From the NCBI RefSeq assembly GCF_000369805.1, contig NZ_KB850224.1, forward strand, positions 853,924 to 917,923: a DNA stretch of 64,000 nt, written 5' to 3'. The number at the start of each line of letters is the position of its first letter. Positions within the stretch are counted from its first letter, which is position 1. The position numbers and the translations under genes are program-made. The stretch comes from Acinetobacter sp. NIPH 2100 (lineage in GTDB: Bacteria > Pseudomonadota > Gammaproteobacteria > Pseudomonadales > Moraxellaceae). Below are positions 1 through 8,631 of the stretch, piece by piece. The notes beneath the pieces are model-generated. The model did not search any database. It worked only from the letters and a program-made list of their open reading frames with translations, and was not told the origin of the DNA.

Positions 1-4
1 TGTT

Positions 5-427
5 TTAATGAACAAACATATCCATAAATTCACGAATTTCTTGAATCGCGGTATCCACATCTGTGGTTAACCAGGTTGGTTCAAACAGCCCGATATAATG
101 TTCCAACCGATCTTGTGGGACGACCAGACGCACTGGACAATCTTCTTCAAGTAAACGCCAAGGCAGGATTGGAACTTCATTGTCTAAAAAGGGTTGTACA
201 TTACGGATGTCGACAATCATCGCATTGATGCAATCTGGTAATGGCATCACTGAAAACTCTTCTGTACGACGACGGAAGTATTCTAAATCGCCCCATTTCA
301 GGATATAGCTTGGCTTATTAAACTCAATAATTCCAATCAAATGTTCATCGCGTGTGTGATGTAAAAAACATTGATGTGTGACATCAGTGTCTAAATCAAG
401 AGAAACACTTTGTTGGCTATAGGACAT
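5..427 (-). CDS. Conserved hypothetical protein, 140 aa
   Basis: I do not recognise a named family. The 140-residue protein is soluble and acidic, with no signal peptide or membrane segment. It alternates hydrophobic strands and helices, with a central strand 'INAMIVDIRNVQPFL' and a closing helix rich in Asp/Glu. This is loosely reminiscent of STAS-like or SpoIIAA-like folds, but that is only an impression. The stop codon lies five bases from the left edge, so the downstream neighbour cannot be seen. The start ATG (425-427) is the only reasonable one. The upstream 190 bp to the next gene is AT-rich. Confidence 0.75.
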   Translation of the reverse strand: MSYSQQSVSLDLDTDVTHQCFLHHTRDEHLIGIIEFNKPSYILKWGDLEYFRRRTEEFSVMPLPDCINAMIVDIRNVQPFLDNEVPILPWRLLEEDCPVRLVVPQDRLEHYIGLFEPTWLTTDVDTAIQEIREFMDMFVH

Positions 428-631
428 AAAGCAGAACGGCTGAGAAATGAGGCGCGTATTATAGCTTATTTTAACGCATTCTAAAACCGACTATATTTTA
501 AACAAAAAATAAAATAATAAAAGTAGAGTTCTGCAACTGGCGCAACGATAGTCCGAAGCTTCTTCACACAACGCTACATAGGGTATTGCTAATATAAAAC
601 TTGAAAATTAATAAGGATGAGGGCTGCTATC

Positions 632-832
632 ATGCATGATTTTAGTAAGCCACAACCTCATGTGGCGAGCAAAGAAGAAATTACCAAAAAGAGAAGATTA
701 CCTGTTTATATTTTGATTTTAGTGGGAATCTTCCTGATTGCATTACTTGTATATATGGTTGCTGATCATTCAGCCAATCCAACTGCTCAAGTGATCATGT
801 CACATATGCAGTCGGCCATTCTGAATGCTTAA
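632..832 (+). CDS. Small single-pass membrane protein, 66 aa
   Basis: The protein has a basic N-terminal stretch (KKRR near residue 26) followed by one strongly hydrophobic segment of about 20 residues, and a short polar tail. The predicted topology is N-in with one membrane anchor. I chose the ATG at 632 because AGGATGAGGG lies 8 bases upstream. An in-frame ATG at 617 has its purine-rich stretch directly touching the start codon, which is a poor spacing. A clear terminator follows at 867-899, so the gene is probably monocistronic. No function can be assigned. Confidence 0.6.
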   Translation: MHDFSKPQPHVASKEEITKKRRLPVYILILVGIFLIALLVYMVADHSANPTAQVIMSHMQSAILNA

Positions 833-866
833 GCAGGCATATCTTTAGACCAAACTAATTCCTCAT

Positions 867-899
867 AAAGCTCATTGGTGTGAATCAATGAGCTTTTTT
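867..899 (+). terminator. Rho-independent terminator of the 66-aa gene
   Basis: A perfect 10-bp stem, AAGCTCATTG (868-877) with CAATGAGCTT (886-895), has an 8-base loop and runs directly into a T tract. Confidence 0.85.
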
Positions 900-1059
900 G
901 CAAAATTATGAGACCTTTTTGTTGTATTAGTGCTGCCATTGATTGATTGGAAAATAGACAAAACCTATGGTGGAAGTATCCATAAATCATGTTCTTAATG
1001 TAGAGCGTTCATCAATGGATTTGTAGCAAGATTTAAAAACACAATATAAGGATAACAAC

Positions 1060-2655
1060 ATGAATGAATTTTTTAGTGACCCCTCCAATCGCGGAGGATT
1101 TGATGCAATGTATTACTGGGATCAATTTCATCCTATCTTTGCTGCTGTTGTCATCCTGCTTGTTGGTTGGATTGTTGCTTTAGTCATTGCAGCAGGTGTA
1201 AAGAAATTATTGCAAAAACTTGATACCAACCATAAGTTGTCTACAGCAACGGGTCGTACGCCAAATATTGAGAATCTGGTATCCAAACTGGTGTTTTGGT
1301 TTGTGATGATTCTTGCGGTGGTCGGCGCGTTAAATGTTTTAAATATTAGTGGTGTAAGCGATCCATTTAGCAATATGGTAGGTCGTGTACTCGCGTATAT
1401 ACCGAACTTGCTGGCTGCTGTTGCAGTGGGTTTTATTGGTTGGATCGTCGCACGTTTGGTTCGCGCAGGCCTGACCAATGTACTGTCCAGAACTGAGCTA
1501 GATGAAAAATTAAGTGGCGAAGTGGGGGTGAGTTCCCTCAGTACCAATATCGGTGAGATTTTTTACTGGTTGGTTCTATTACTGTTCCTACCGATTGTGC
1601 TATCAATTTTAGGCTTAACGGGTCTGTTAATTCCTGTACAGAATATGGTGAATGAAGCGATTGCTTATCTACCGAATCTGTTTATTACAGGTGTGATCAT
1701 TTTCGTGGGCTATATTCTTGCGAAAATTGTGCGTGGCATCGTAGAAGGCTTGAGTAATAGTCTGGGTTTACAAGCACAGGCTGAGAAAGTCGGTCTATTT
1801 AAAAACTCCAATGTGTCTAAATTCTTAGGCTCATTTGTGTTTGCCATCATTATTATCACCACCTTAATTGTGGCCTTTGAAGCGCTCGGGATTCAAGCGA
1901 TTTCTCAACCAGCAACCGCAATGCTGAATGAAATCATGTATGCAATTCCACAAATTATTGCAGCAGGTTTGATTTTAATTGTGGCTTATATCGTCTCCCG
2001 TTTTGTGGGGCGTTTAGTGGCTGAGCTGATCTCAGGGGCAGGCGTTGATGAAATTCCAATGAAGCTTGATTTACAACGCTTCCTTGGACAAACCCGTGTT
2101 TCGGATGTCATTGGTTATTTAATCGTTTTCTTTACCATGCTGTTTGCAGTTTCAGAAGCAGCCAATCGACTTGGATTGGAGCAAGTCAGTGTATTGATTG
2201 CGATGTTTATCCAGTTTGGTGCAAGCATCTTGCTCGGTGCGGTGATTCTCGTCATCGGTTTCTGGTTGGCCAATATCGTTGCGAATATCGTACAGCGCGG
2301 TGAATATAACAGCTCACGTTGGTTAGGTAATCTGGTCCGTGTTTTAATTATGGGCTTGGTGATTGCGATGGGCTTAAAAGCCATGGGTATTGCTGATTCG
2401 ATTGTGAATTTGGCATTTGGTCTGACCTTGGGCTCAGTTGCTGTGGCATTCGCATTGGCCTTTGGTTTGGGAGGACGTCAACCTGCGGAACGTTTGCTGA
2501 CCGATCTTTTAGATAAAGCAAAAACTGAAGCAAAACAGCCGAATCCTTTGCACAAGGAAGAGGTGACGCCGACAAACCCTGTTAGCCCAACTGCACCAAC
2601 TTCAACTGATCCGGTGAATCCAGTTCCACCAACACCACCGTATTCGGATGAATAG
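1060..2655 (+). CDS. Mechanosensitive channel-like membrane protein with TM-helix repeats (CmpX type)
   Basis: This 531-residue integral membrane protein is built from repeats of the 'conserved TM helix' unit found in CmpX-like relatives of MscS. Hydrophobic hairpins ending in 'YLPNL', 'YIPNL' or 'AIPQI' followed by another helix recur near residues 115, 200 and 310. A final segment (about 440-480) is rich in Gly/Ala ('FGLTLGSVAVAFALAFGLGG'), the type seen in MscS pore helices. The C-terminal 45 residues are Pro/Thr-rich and presumably disordered. The likely role is in osmotic or envelope-stress response in the inner membrane; this is inferred from family membership. A ribosome site (AAGGATAAC) precedes the ATG. 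A terminator follows at 2687. Confidence 0.85.
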   Translation: MNEFFSDPSNRGGFDAMYYWDQFHPIFAAVVILLVGWIVALVIAAGVKKLLQKLDTNHKLSTATGRTPNIENLVSKLVFWFVMILAVVGALNVLNISGVSDPFSNMVGRVLAYIPNLLAAVAVGFIGWIVARLVRAGLTNVLSRTELDEKLSGEVGVSSLSTNIGEIFYWLVLLLFLPIVLSILGLTGLLIPVQNMVNEAIAYLPNLFITGVIIFVGYILAKIVRGIVEGLSNSLGLQAQAEKVGLFKNSNVSKFLGSFVFAIIIITTLIVAFEALGIQAISQPATAMLNEIMYAIPQIIAAGLILIVAYIVSRFVGRLVAELISGAGVDEIPMKLDLQRFLGQTRVSDVIGYLIVFFTMLFAVSEAANRLGLEQVSVLIAMFIQFGASILLGAVILVIGFWLANIVANIVQRGEYNSSRWLGNLVRVLIMGLVIAMGLKAMGIADSIVNLAFGLTLGSVAVAFALAFGLGGRQPAERLLTDLLDKAKTEAKQPNPLHKEEVTPTNPVSPTAPTSTDPVNPVPPTPPYSDE

Positions 2656-2686
2656 TAAAAATAATCTTTGATTTTTTTAATCAATT

Positions 2687-2718
2687 CGACCACTCTAAGC
2701 AGGGTGGTCGTTTTGTTT
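2687..2718 (+). terminator. Rho-independent terminator after the channel gene
   Basis: A 10-bp stem, CGACCACTCT (2687-2696) with AGGGTGGTCG (2701-2710) including one G-T pair, has an AAGC loop and is followed by TTTTGTTTG. Confidence 0.85.
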
Positions 2719-2866
2719 GTATAAGCGCTATTGAGCTTTATTGAGAATTGTAATCGGCATTTTGAGCAGGCTTAAACGGCTTAAATCAAAAATTTGACCT
2801 AAAAAGCAATTCATTTATCGATAAAGTATCACTAGTCTCTAAATAAAAAGTCTATAGGAGAATGAA

Positions 2867-3046
2867 ATGAAGAGGCCAAATCGAGTATTCGCACCTATTA
2901 TTATTGCAGGTATTACTGTCGGATTTTTAGCGAGTGCTTATAAGTTTGTGATTACGAAATCAAACTCTTCTAAAGAGAAACCGCTTGAAAGTAGTCAGCA
3001 AATCTCGACCTCAGAAGCAGCCAATTCTTCCGATGAACACAACTAA
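2867..3046 (+). CDS. Small membrane protein, 59 aa
   Basis: A short reading frame starts at the ATG at 2867, with TAGGAG five bases upstream of the ATG cluster. The slightly earlier ATG at 2862 meets a stop after one codon. The product has a basic N-terminus (MKRPNR), a single hydrophobic segment (about residues 8-26) and a Ser/Glu-rich polar tail of roughly 30 residues. It looks like a bitopic inner-membrane protein or a protein with an uncleaved signal anchor. The 3' end lies 56 bp from the end of the convergent flavoprotein gene. No family is recognised. Coding status rests on the good ribosome site and the plausible membrane architecture. Confidence 0.55.
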   Translation: MKRPNRVFAPIIIAGITVGFLASAYKFVITKSNSSKEKPLESSQQISTSEAANSSDEHN

Positions 3047-3102
3047 AGCAGACATCATCGTATATCGTCTGAAGTACGAATGTTGTGATGGATCAGATCG
3101 CA

Positions 3103-4299
3103 TTAAACAAATTGAGCTGCGGCTTGCGCAGAAGACCATGCCCATTGGAAGTTATAGCCGCCTAAATGTCCTGTGACATCGAGCACTTCACCAATAAAAT
3201 ATAAGCCTTTCTGTTTTTTGCTTTCCATGGTCTTGGAAGATACTTCACTGGTATCGACACCGCCAAGGGTGACTTCTGCGGTGCGATAACCTTCGGTTCC
3301 TGAAGGTTTAACCGTGAATGCGTGCAGTTGTGTTGCAATATGCTCAAGCTGTATGTCACTGAGATTACCAATTGCTATTTCGCTTTGTTCAGCCCAAATT
3401 AATTGTTGTAGCTCCAGTACAATACTTTTCGCCGTAAATTCACTCAGTAGCGTGCGAAGCAGCACTTTAGGCTGTGATTTTTTCTTTTCTTTAAAAAATT
3501 GATTCAGCTCCTGAGCTGGAAAGAAATCAATTTTAAAGCTTTCTCCGACATGCCAGTAGTTGGAAAGCTGTAATGAACTTGGACCACTCAAACCACGATG
3601 GGTAAACAACAATGCCTCAGTAAATTGATGGCGTTCATTGACTAGGGTTGCATCTAAAGCATTGCCACTTAGACGTGTCGTGACTTCTTTAAAATGATCT
3701 GAGAAAGTAAATGGAACCAGACCTGCGCGTGTTGGATAGACATGATGCCCGAATTGCTGTGCAAGTTCATAACCAAAGCCTGAACCTCCTAATGTCGGAA
3801 TAGACAAGCCACCTGTTGCCACGACGAGCGATTCACAGTGATAAGTTCCTTGGCTAGTTTCGACGATAAAACTTGAATCAGCTTGGGCGTTGACTTGCTG
3901 TACTTCGCAACTCGTTTGAATCTCAACCCGTTTGGCCTTGCTGCATTCGGAGAGCAACAGTTCAAGAATTTCTTTGGAACCCTTTAAGGTAAACAATTGC
4001 CCATGCTTACGTTCTTCATATTCGATTCCGTGTTCACAGACTAAGCTGATAAAGTCCCAGTTGGTGTAGCGGGTGAGGGCAGAAATCACAAAATGTGGAT
4101 TTTCAGAAAGATAATTGGAAGGTTCAACATCGAGATTGGTAAAGTTACATTTACCACCACCTGACATCAAAATCTTTTTACCAACTTTATTGGCCTTTTC
4201 TAATACCACGACTGAGCGCCCACGTTTAGCTGCTTCCGCAGCCAACATCAAGCCTGATGCACCAGCACCTAAAACAACAACATCAACTTGATGAACCAT
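3103..4299 (-). CDS. HI0933/YhiN-family NAD(P)/FAD-dependent oxidoreductase
   Basis: The 398-residue protein opens with the dinucleotide-binding motif VLGAGASGLMLAAEAAKRG and then the family-typical KKILMSGGGKCNFTN. A second FAD-contact region (VVATGGLSIPTLGGSGFGYELA) is near residue 170. The C-terminus, GLYFIGEVLDVTGHLGGYNFQWAWSSAQ, is the hallmark of HI0933-like flavoproteins (also called BaiN/YhiN). The physiological substrate of these proteins in proteobacteria is unsettled. I placed the start at the ATG at 4299 (MVHQVDVVV) because the longer frame begins with TTG and adds only a non-conserved stretch. The gene stands alone, convergent with the 59-aa gene. Confidence 0.9.
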   Translation of the reverse strand: MVHQVDVVVLGAGASGLMLAAEAAKRGRSVVVLEKANKVGKKILMSGGGKCNFTNLDVEPSNYLSENPHFVISALTRYTNWDFISLVCEHGIEYEERKHGQLFTLKGSKEILELLLSECSKAKRVEIQTSCEVQQVNAQADSSFIVETSQGTYHCESLVVATGGLSIPTLGGSGFGYELAQQFGHHVYPTRAGLVPFTFSDHFKEVTTRLSGNALDATLVNERHQFTEALLFTHRGLSGPSSLQLSNYWHVGESFKIDFFPAQELNQFFKEKKKSQPKVLLRTLLSEFTAKSIVLELQQLIWAEQSEIAIGNLSDIQLEHIATQLHAFTVKPSGTEGYRTAEVTLGGVDTSEVSSKTMESKKQKGLYFIGEVLDVTGHLGGYNFQWAWSSAQAAAQFV

Positions 4300-4440
4300 G
4301 GGAGAAATACTCGAAAGAGGAAAAGCGGGCAATTATAAAAGATTTAAAGCATTTTGAGTATGTAGATTGTTTGATTAAAAAATATACTTCCAAAATCAAA
4401 GCATGTTATAAAATTGATCTCGATAGAGGGGATTAGAATA

Positions 4441-4806
4441 ATGAACGATAAGATATTTTTAGAAAATACGCCGTCAGAAAAGCAAGATCAATTGCGACAA
4501 TATACCTTGATCATCTATGGACTGTATGCGCTGAGTATTATTGTGGGACTAACCAGTATTGCCGCAATTATTATGAATTATATGAAGCGTGAAGAAGTAC
4601 AGGGTACATGGCTAGCCAGTCATTTTGAATGGCAAATCAAAACCTTTTGGGTCACTTTAATCATTGCTGTAATTGGTTTGGTGCTGTCGTTTGTGCTGAT
4701 TGGTATTCCTATTCTGTTTGCGGTGTCAATTTGGTTTATTTACCGCATCGTAAAAGGATTGGTGGTGTTTATGGACAATAAACCAATTAGTGATGGATGG
4801 TTTTAA
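4441..4806 (+). CDS. DUF4870-like inner-membrane protein, 121 aa
   Basis: Three hydrophobic segments are visible at about residues 24-47, 70-90 and 88-110, joined by short polar loops. The layout, with 'HFEWQIKTFW' just before the second helix and 'FIYRIVKGL' at the end, matches small DUF4870-type membrane proteins of gammaproteobacteria. I chose the ATG at 4441 because GAGGGGATTAG lies just upstream; the longer frame from 4414 lacks a ribosome site. It shares a bidirectional terminator with the convergent gene downstream. Function unknown. Confidence 0.75.
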   Translation: MNDKIFLENTPSEKQDQLRQYTLIIYGLYALSIIVGLTSIAAIIMNYMKREEVQGTWLASHFEWQIKTFWVTLIIAVIGLVLSFVLIGIPILFAVSIWFIYRIVKGLVVFMDNKPISDGWF

Positions 4807-4822
4807 TCATCCTGTTTAATGA

Positions 4823-4848
4823 AAAAAGTCACTTTAAGGTGGCTTTTT
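4823..4848. terminator. Bidirectional terminator between convergent genes
   Basis: AAAAAGTCAC (4823-4832) pairs with GTGGCTTTTT (4839-4848) around a 6-base loop. A tracts and T tracts on both sides make it work in both directions. It sits between the DUF4870-like gene and the desulfhydrase-like gene. Confidence 0.8.
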
Positions 4849-5715
4849 CTATTTCAAGCGACCTTGTAGCCCACCCGTATGGATCGCCAAAATACGTGTA
4901 TTTGCAGGAAAGTGATTCTCTTGAATTAAATCGAACAGGCCCAGCATCATTTTGGCGGTATAGACCTGTTCTAACGGAATTGCGTATTGCTGTTCAAATT
5001 GCTGCATAAATTGCAGTAATTCTGGATGAGTTTTAGCGTAGCCACCACAGCAATATCTATCGGTTAAAGACCAATTTTTTTTATCAGTCCACTGCTGAAT
5101 ATCTTTTTGTAGAAAGTCACCTTTTAGCGCTGAAAAGCCGAGTACATGTTGCTGATCTGTACTGCTTTCAATCAGCCCTGCAATGGTTCCGCCTGTACCT
5201 ACGGCACAGCAAATTACATCATAATTTTCTCGATCATGTTCGCTCAAAATTTCCTGAGTGCCTTGTAGTGCAAGCGCATTGCTGCCACCTTCAGGAATAA
5301 TAAAGGCTTGCGGATATCGCTGTTGTAATTGCTGCAAATACGCAGTTTCATGGCGTAGTCGATATTCGGCTCGGCTGACAAAATGCAGTTGCATGCCAAA
5401 ATCTTGTGCAGTTTGTAGGCTGGGATTTAGCGGTTGTGAATGAAGTTCTTCGCCACGAATAATGCCAAGGCTTTGAAAACCAAATTGCTGAGCTGCATAG
5501 GCCGTCGCGGCAATATGATTTGAGAAAGCTCCACCAAAGGTCAGAACTTGAGTAAAGCCTTGTTGTTGAGCAGCAAGCAGGTTGTATTTCAGCTTAAAAA
5601 ATTTATTGCCTGAAATTTGTGGATGAATCAGGTCAAGTCGTTTGATCGTCAATTGAACCGAAGTGGAAAGTTCTAATGTTTGATAAGGGGTAGAAAAAGC
5701 AATGTGATCAAACAT
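4849..5715 (-). CDS. PLP-dependent ACC deaminase / D-cysteine desulfhydrase family protein
   Basis: The 288-residue enzyme belongs to fold-type II PLP enzymes. It shows the lysine-bearing segment SGNKFFKLKYNL (residues about 35-46), the phosphate and substrate loop TFGGAFSNHIAATA (about 59-72), and the Gly-rich cofactor loop AVGTGGTIAGL (about 170-180). Members cleave D-cysteine to pyruvate, sulfide and ammonia, or open the cyclopropane ring of ACC. In Acinetobacter the desulfhydrase activity is the more likely, but the sequence alone does not decide. It lies 66 bp downstream of emrA on the same strand. Its start codon sits in the loop of a 13-bp inverted repeat (5700-5748), with no obvious Shine-Dalgarno sequence. 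Confidence 0.85.
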   Translation of the reverse strand: MFDHIAFSTPYQTLELSTSVQLTIKRLDLIHPQISGNKFFKLKYNLLAAQQQGFTQVLTFGGAFSNHIAATAYAAQQFGFQSLGIIRGEELHSQPLNPSLQTAQDFGMQLHFVSRAEYRLRHETAYLQQLQQRYPQAFIIPEGGSNALALQGTQEILSEHDRENYDVICCAVGTGGTIAGLIESSTDQQHVLGFSALKGDFLQKDIQQWTDKKNWSLTDRYCCGGYAKTHPELLQFMQQFEQQYAIPLEQVYTAKMMLGLFDLIQENHFPANTRILAIHTGGLQGRLK

Positions 5716-5748
5716 TTTAGAAAACGAGAAATGAATTTGATCACATTG
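5700..5748 (-). promoter_or_regulatory. 13-bp inverted repeat enclosing the desulfhydrase start codon
   Basis: CAATGTGATCAAA (5700-5712) and TTTGATCACATTG (5736-5748) are perfect reverse complements, separated by 23 bases. The ATG (5713-5715) is inside the loop. The downstream arm is formed by codons 2-5 of the gene (Phe-Asp-His-Ile), and the upstream arm lies in the untranslated leader. It could be a translation-control hairpin or a pair of half-sites for a DNA-binding protein. Confidence 0.6.
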
Positions 5749-5781
5749 TAAATGTATTTGATTGAGAATGTCAGTATTGCC

Positions 5782-6942
5782 TTAAGAGTCCGTGTTTACA
5801 GATGTGACCACAGACATGCCTGGGCGTAAGTTCTCGATGCCTTTTTGGTTTGGATCTATCGCAATACGGACTGAAATACGTTGTACCACTTTGGTGAAGT
5901 TGCCTGTCGCATTGTCAGGTTTGAGTACACTAAACTCTGAACCTGCGGCTGGGGAAATCTGCTCAACATGCCCTGTAAATTTTTGATGATTCATGGCATC
6001 AACCGTGAAATAGGCTTTTTGCCCAATTTTCATATTGGCGATTTGGGTTTCTTTAAAGTTGGCAATGACCCACGTTTGTTTCGGGATCAAGTAAAGCAAC
6101 TGCGTACCCGCAGCAACGTATTGACCCACCCGTGGATTGACTTCACCCAACTGGCCATCTAGCGGAGCAACAATGGTACTGTAATCCTTGGTGGTGTTGG
6201 CCTGATCAAGTTGTGCCTGTGCGCTATTTACTTGTGCTTTTAAACCTGATTGCGCCACCTGAGCAGTTTTTAAAGCTTCTTGTGCGACCAAAATATTGGC
6301 TTCAGCCTGTTTCAGTAACGCGTGATTATTCTGTGCATCAGCTGCAGCTTTGTCCTGCTCGGATTTTGAAGCTGCACCACTATCGCCAAGTTGCTGATAG
6401 CGTTTTAACTGTGCCACAGATAAATCATATTGTGCTTTGACTTGATCCAGTTTGGCTTGGGCCGCTGTGACATCTGCCTGACGTTGCGCAATCGCTTGGG
6501 TTTGATTGGCAAGACTATTTTCGGCCTGCTCGACACTAGAAACGGCTTGCGTCACTTTTTGATCATAAGTGGTTGCATCGATATGCATCAGTACTTGACC
6601 TTGTTTGACCTGATCAAAGTCTTTGACCAATACATCTTTGATATAGCCATTGATCTGTGATGACAGGATCGTGGTTTTACCTTTCACATAACTATTGTCC
6701 GTCTGCTCAACGGCAGTATGAAAGGGGCCAATACGCCATGCCCATAAAATAATGGTGATCCCGACAATTAAAACCAGCAGCATCCACCACAAAGTTGAGC
6801 GCTTGGTCTTGATCAACTTAGTGGTTGGCGGCGGAGGCGGTGGTGGCATTTGCACGACCGTCTCTGGTGCCTTTACTGCTTCAGGTGTTTGTTTTTGCTC
6901 GGTATCAGGAGCTGTATTTTCGGGTTTATCTTGTTCAGACAT
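5782..6942 (-). CDS. EmrA-type membrane fusion protein of an efflux pump
   Basis: The 386-residue periplasmic adaptor has a disordered N-terminal tail with a run of seven prolines (residues 33-39). A single membrane anchor follows (about 51-69), then the biotinyl-lipoyl-like half-motif 'ILSSQINGYIKDVLVKDFDQVKQGQVL'. Next comes a long Ala/Gln-rich coiled-coil hairpin (about 125-250), and the second lipoyl half 'TIVAPLDGQLGEVNPRVGQYV'. It would link the EmrB-like transporter to an outer-membrane channel. It follows the emrB-like gene by 29 bp on the same strand, so the order is tetR-emrB-emrA, with the transporter ahead of the adaptor. The canonical E. coli order is the reverse. Confidence 0.9.
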   Translation of the reverse strand: MSEQDKPENTAPDTEQKQTPEAVKAPETVVQMPPPPPPPTTKLIKTKRSTLWWMLLVLIVGITIILWAWRIGPFHTAVEQTDNSYVKGKTTILSSQINGYIKDVLVKDFDQVKQGQVLMHIDATTYDQKVTQAVSSVEQAENSLANQTQAIAQRQADVTAAQAKLDQVKAQYDLSVAQLKRYQQLGDSGAASKSEQDKAAADAQNNHALLKQAEANILVAQEALKTAQVAQSGLKAQVNSAQAQLDQANTTKDYSTIVAPLDGQLGEVNPRVGQYVAAGTQLLYLIPKQTWVIANFKETQIANMKIGQKAYFTVDAMNHQKFTGHVEQISPAAGSEFSVLKPDNATGNFTKVVQRISVRIAIDPNQKGIENLRPGMSVVTSVNTDS

Positions 6943-6971
6943 AATGTTTTCTCAATCACATACATTAAAGG

Positions 6972-8618
6972 CTAACTGGCTGCTTGCAGATTTTTTCGGG
7001 TCTTGTATTTATCCCGTATGTATTTAAATAGTCCCCATAGCAGCAACACCACTGCAAAAATGCCGTTCAATACGATGACATCGTTATAGGCACGCACCTG
7101 AGCTTCACGGGTTACCACTTTATTCAGATTCTGCAAGGCCTGATTATTTTGTAAAACAGGATCATTACTGCTGAGTACGGCACTATGTTGATAGGCTTGC
7201 AGACGCTGTGCGACCAAGGGATCGGTTGGATCAAGATTACTGTTGATCTCAACTTTGTAGTCATAGGTATGGCGTTGTTGATAGGTATTAAAAAATGATG
7301 AACCGACCAGACCACCAAAATTCTGAGTAGCAGAAAACAATACAATAAAGGTCACGACATATTGTGGCCCACGTTGCAAGGTTCGCATAAAGCCCATCAA
7401 CAGCAACGGTCCAATAAAGACACCACCTGCAAAACTCACTAAGAACTGACTGCGATAGAAGTTGGCAGGGCGAACATCACTGGTGAGGTGATAGTCCAAT
7501 GCACAGGCAATTAAAATTAAGATCTCAGCCAGAAATAAATTTAAAATTAAACGCTCACGATGGAAGGTCAATGCACTAAATACAGAACCTGCAATCGTTC
7601 CACAGAAAATCACCACATACAGCGGAACAAATTGATCGGGTCCCATACCCATGGTTTTCAGGAAATTCACCGCAGCATAGCTTTGTTCCGACATGAGCAG
7701 ACGTAGTGCAAAAGCACTGACCACGAAACTGAGTAAATCACCAGCTGCCAGCCAACGGGTCATAATCAACGGATTGGTTCGATAATGTTCGTAGGTTAAA
7801 CCCAACACAATCAAACAGAAGCCTATGATCAAGGTATAAGCCAGCCACGGGCTATCAAACCACCACAGAATAGGCCCTTGGGTCAGTACAATACACAGGC
7901 AGGCAAAGCCGGGAGCCAGTAAGGCAAAGGTAAAGAAGTCTTGCTTCTCAAATACTTCCATACGCAAGCTGCGTGGTAGTTTTAATGACACCACCATCGC
8001 GAAACAACAAATGGCCAGACCTAATTCAAAGGTATAAATCACATCCCATTGATTGGCACTGAGCAGAAAAGGCGAAATGATCCAAGCTAAAGGTAAGCCT
8101 AACTGTTGAAAGCCGAAAGCCAGATAAATCCCTTTGGCCATATCTGCTTTGCCAAAGGCCTGCATGGTGTAATACATGCCGAGCGAACTCAGGGGAGCTG
8201 CGGCTAAACCAGCAATGAAGCGGACAAATAGCGCCATTTCATAGGTTTTGACAAAGGTATGTAGGATTAAGACACCAATAAAGACCAGCAGGCCTATTTC
8301 TGAAAACAGACGTAAGCCATACTGTTGACGTGCTTTGAACAAGATCAGGTTTGAGCTGACATTCGCCATCACATAAGCAGCAGGAAGCCATGCTGCTTGA
8401 GAGGGGGTTAAGCCATATTCCCCTTGGAAAATCGGTAAATTGGCTACGATAAAGCCATTACTTAAGCTGGCTGCAATACAAATGAACAATCCAATAAAAA
8501 AGTAGGCAAAGCGTTTTGGTCTGGCATGTGCAATTGCGGCGGGCGAGCCGGGGAGTGTTGGGCGCTCATCAGCAGACCAATCTGGAGGAGTCTCAAGATA
8601 GCGAGGGCTTTTATCCAT
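6972..8618 (-). CDS. EmrB-type MFS drug transporter (DHA2 family, 14 TM)
   Basis: The 548-residue transporter has about 14 hydrophobic segments, as expected for the drug:H+ antiporter-2 family. After a hydrophilic N-terminus of about 37 residues come 'NGFIVANLPIFQGEYGLTPSQAAWLPAAYVM' in the first TM pair region and 'RFIAGLAAAPLSSLGMYYTMQAF' (motif region of TM4-5). A long periplasmic insertion before the last TM (about residues 430-510, Asn/Gln-rich) is typical of EmrB relatives. It probably exports hydrophobic or cationic toxicants with the adjacent EmrA-like adaptor. It starts 13 bp after the TetR gene and is almost certainly co-transcribed with it. The substrate cannot be predicted. Confidence 0.9.
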   Translation of the reverse strand: MDKSPRYLETPPDWSADERPTLPGSPAAIAHARPKRFAYFFIGLFICIAASLSNGFIVANLPIFQGEYGLTPSQAAWLPAAYVMANVSSNLILFKARQQYGLRLFSEIGLLVFIGVLILHTFVKTYEMALFVRFIAGLAAAPLSSLGMYYTMQAFGKADMAKGIYLAFGFQQLGLPLAWIISPFLLSANQWDVIYTFELGLAICCFAMVVSLKLPRSLRMEVFEKQDFFTFALLAPGFACLCIVLTQGPILWWFDSPWLAYTLIIGFCLIVLGLTYEHYRTNPLIMTRWLAAGDLLSFVVSAFALRLLMSEQSYAAVNFLKTMGMGPDQFVPLYVVIFCGTIAGSVFSALTFHRERLILNLFLAEILILIACALDYHLTSDVRPANFYRSQFLVSFAGGVFIGPLLLMGFMRTLQRGPQYVVTFIVLFSATQNFGGLVGSSFFNTYQQRHTYDYKVEINSNLDPTDPLVAQRLQAYQHSAVLSSNDPVLQNNQALQNLNKVVTREAQVRAYNDVIVLNGIFAVVLLLWGLFKYIRDKYKTRKNLQAAS

Positions 8619-8631
8619 GTTATTCCTCGAA

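Noticed and set aside
2348..2693. Minus-strand reading frames inside the channel gene
   Set aside because: They lie fully within the strongly supported plus-strand gene, have no ribosome sites and show low-complexity shadow sequence.
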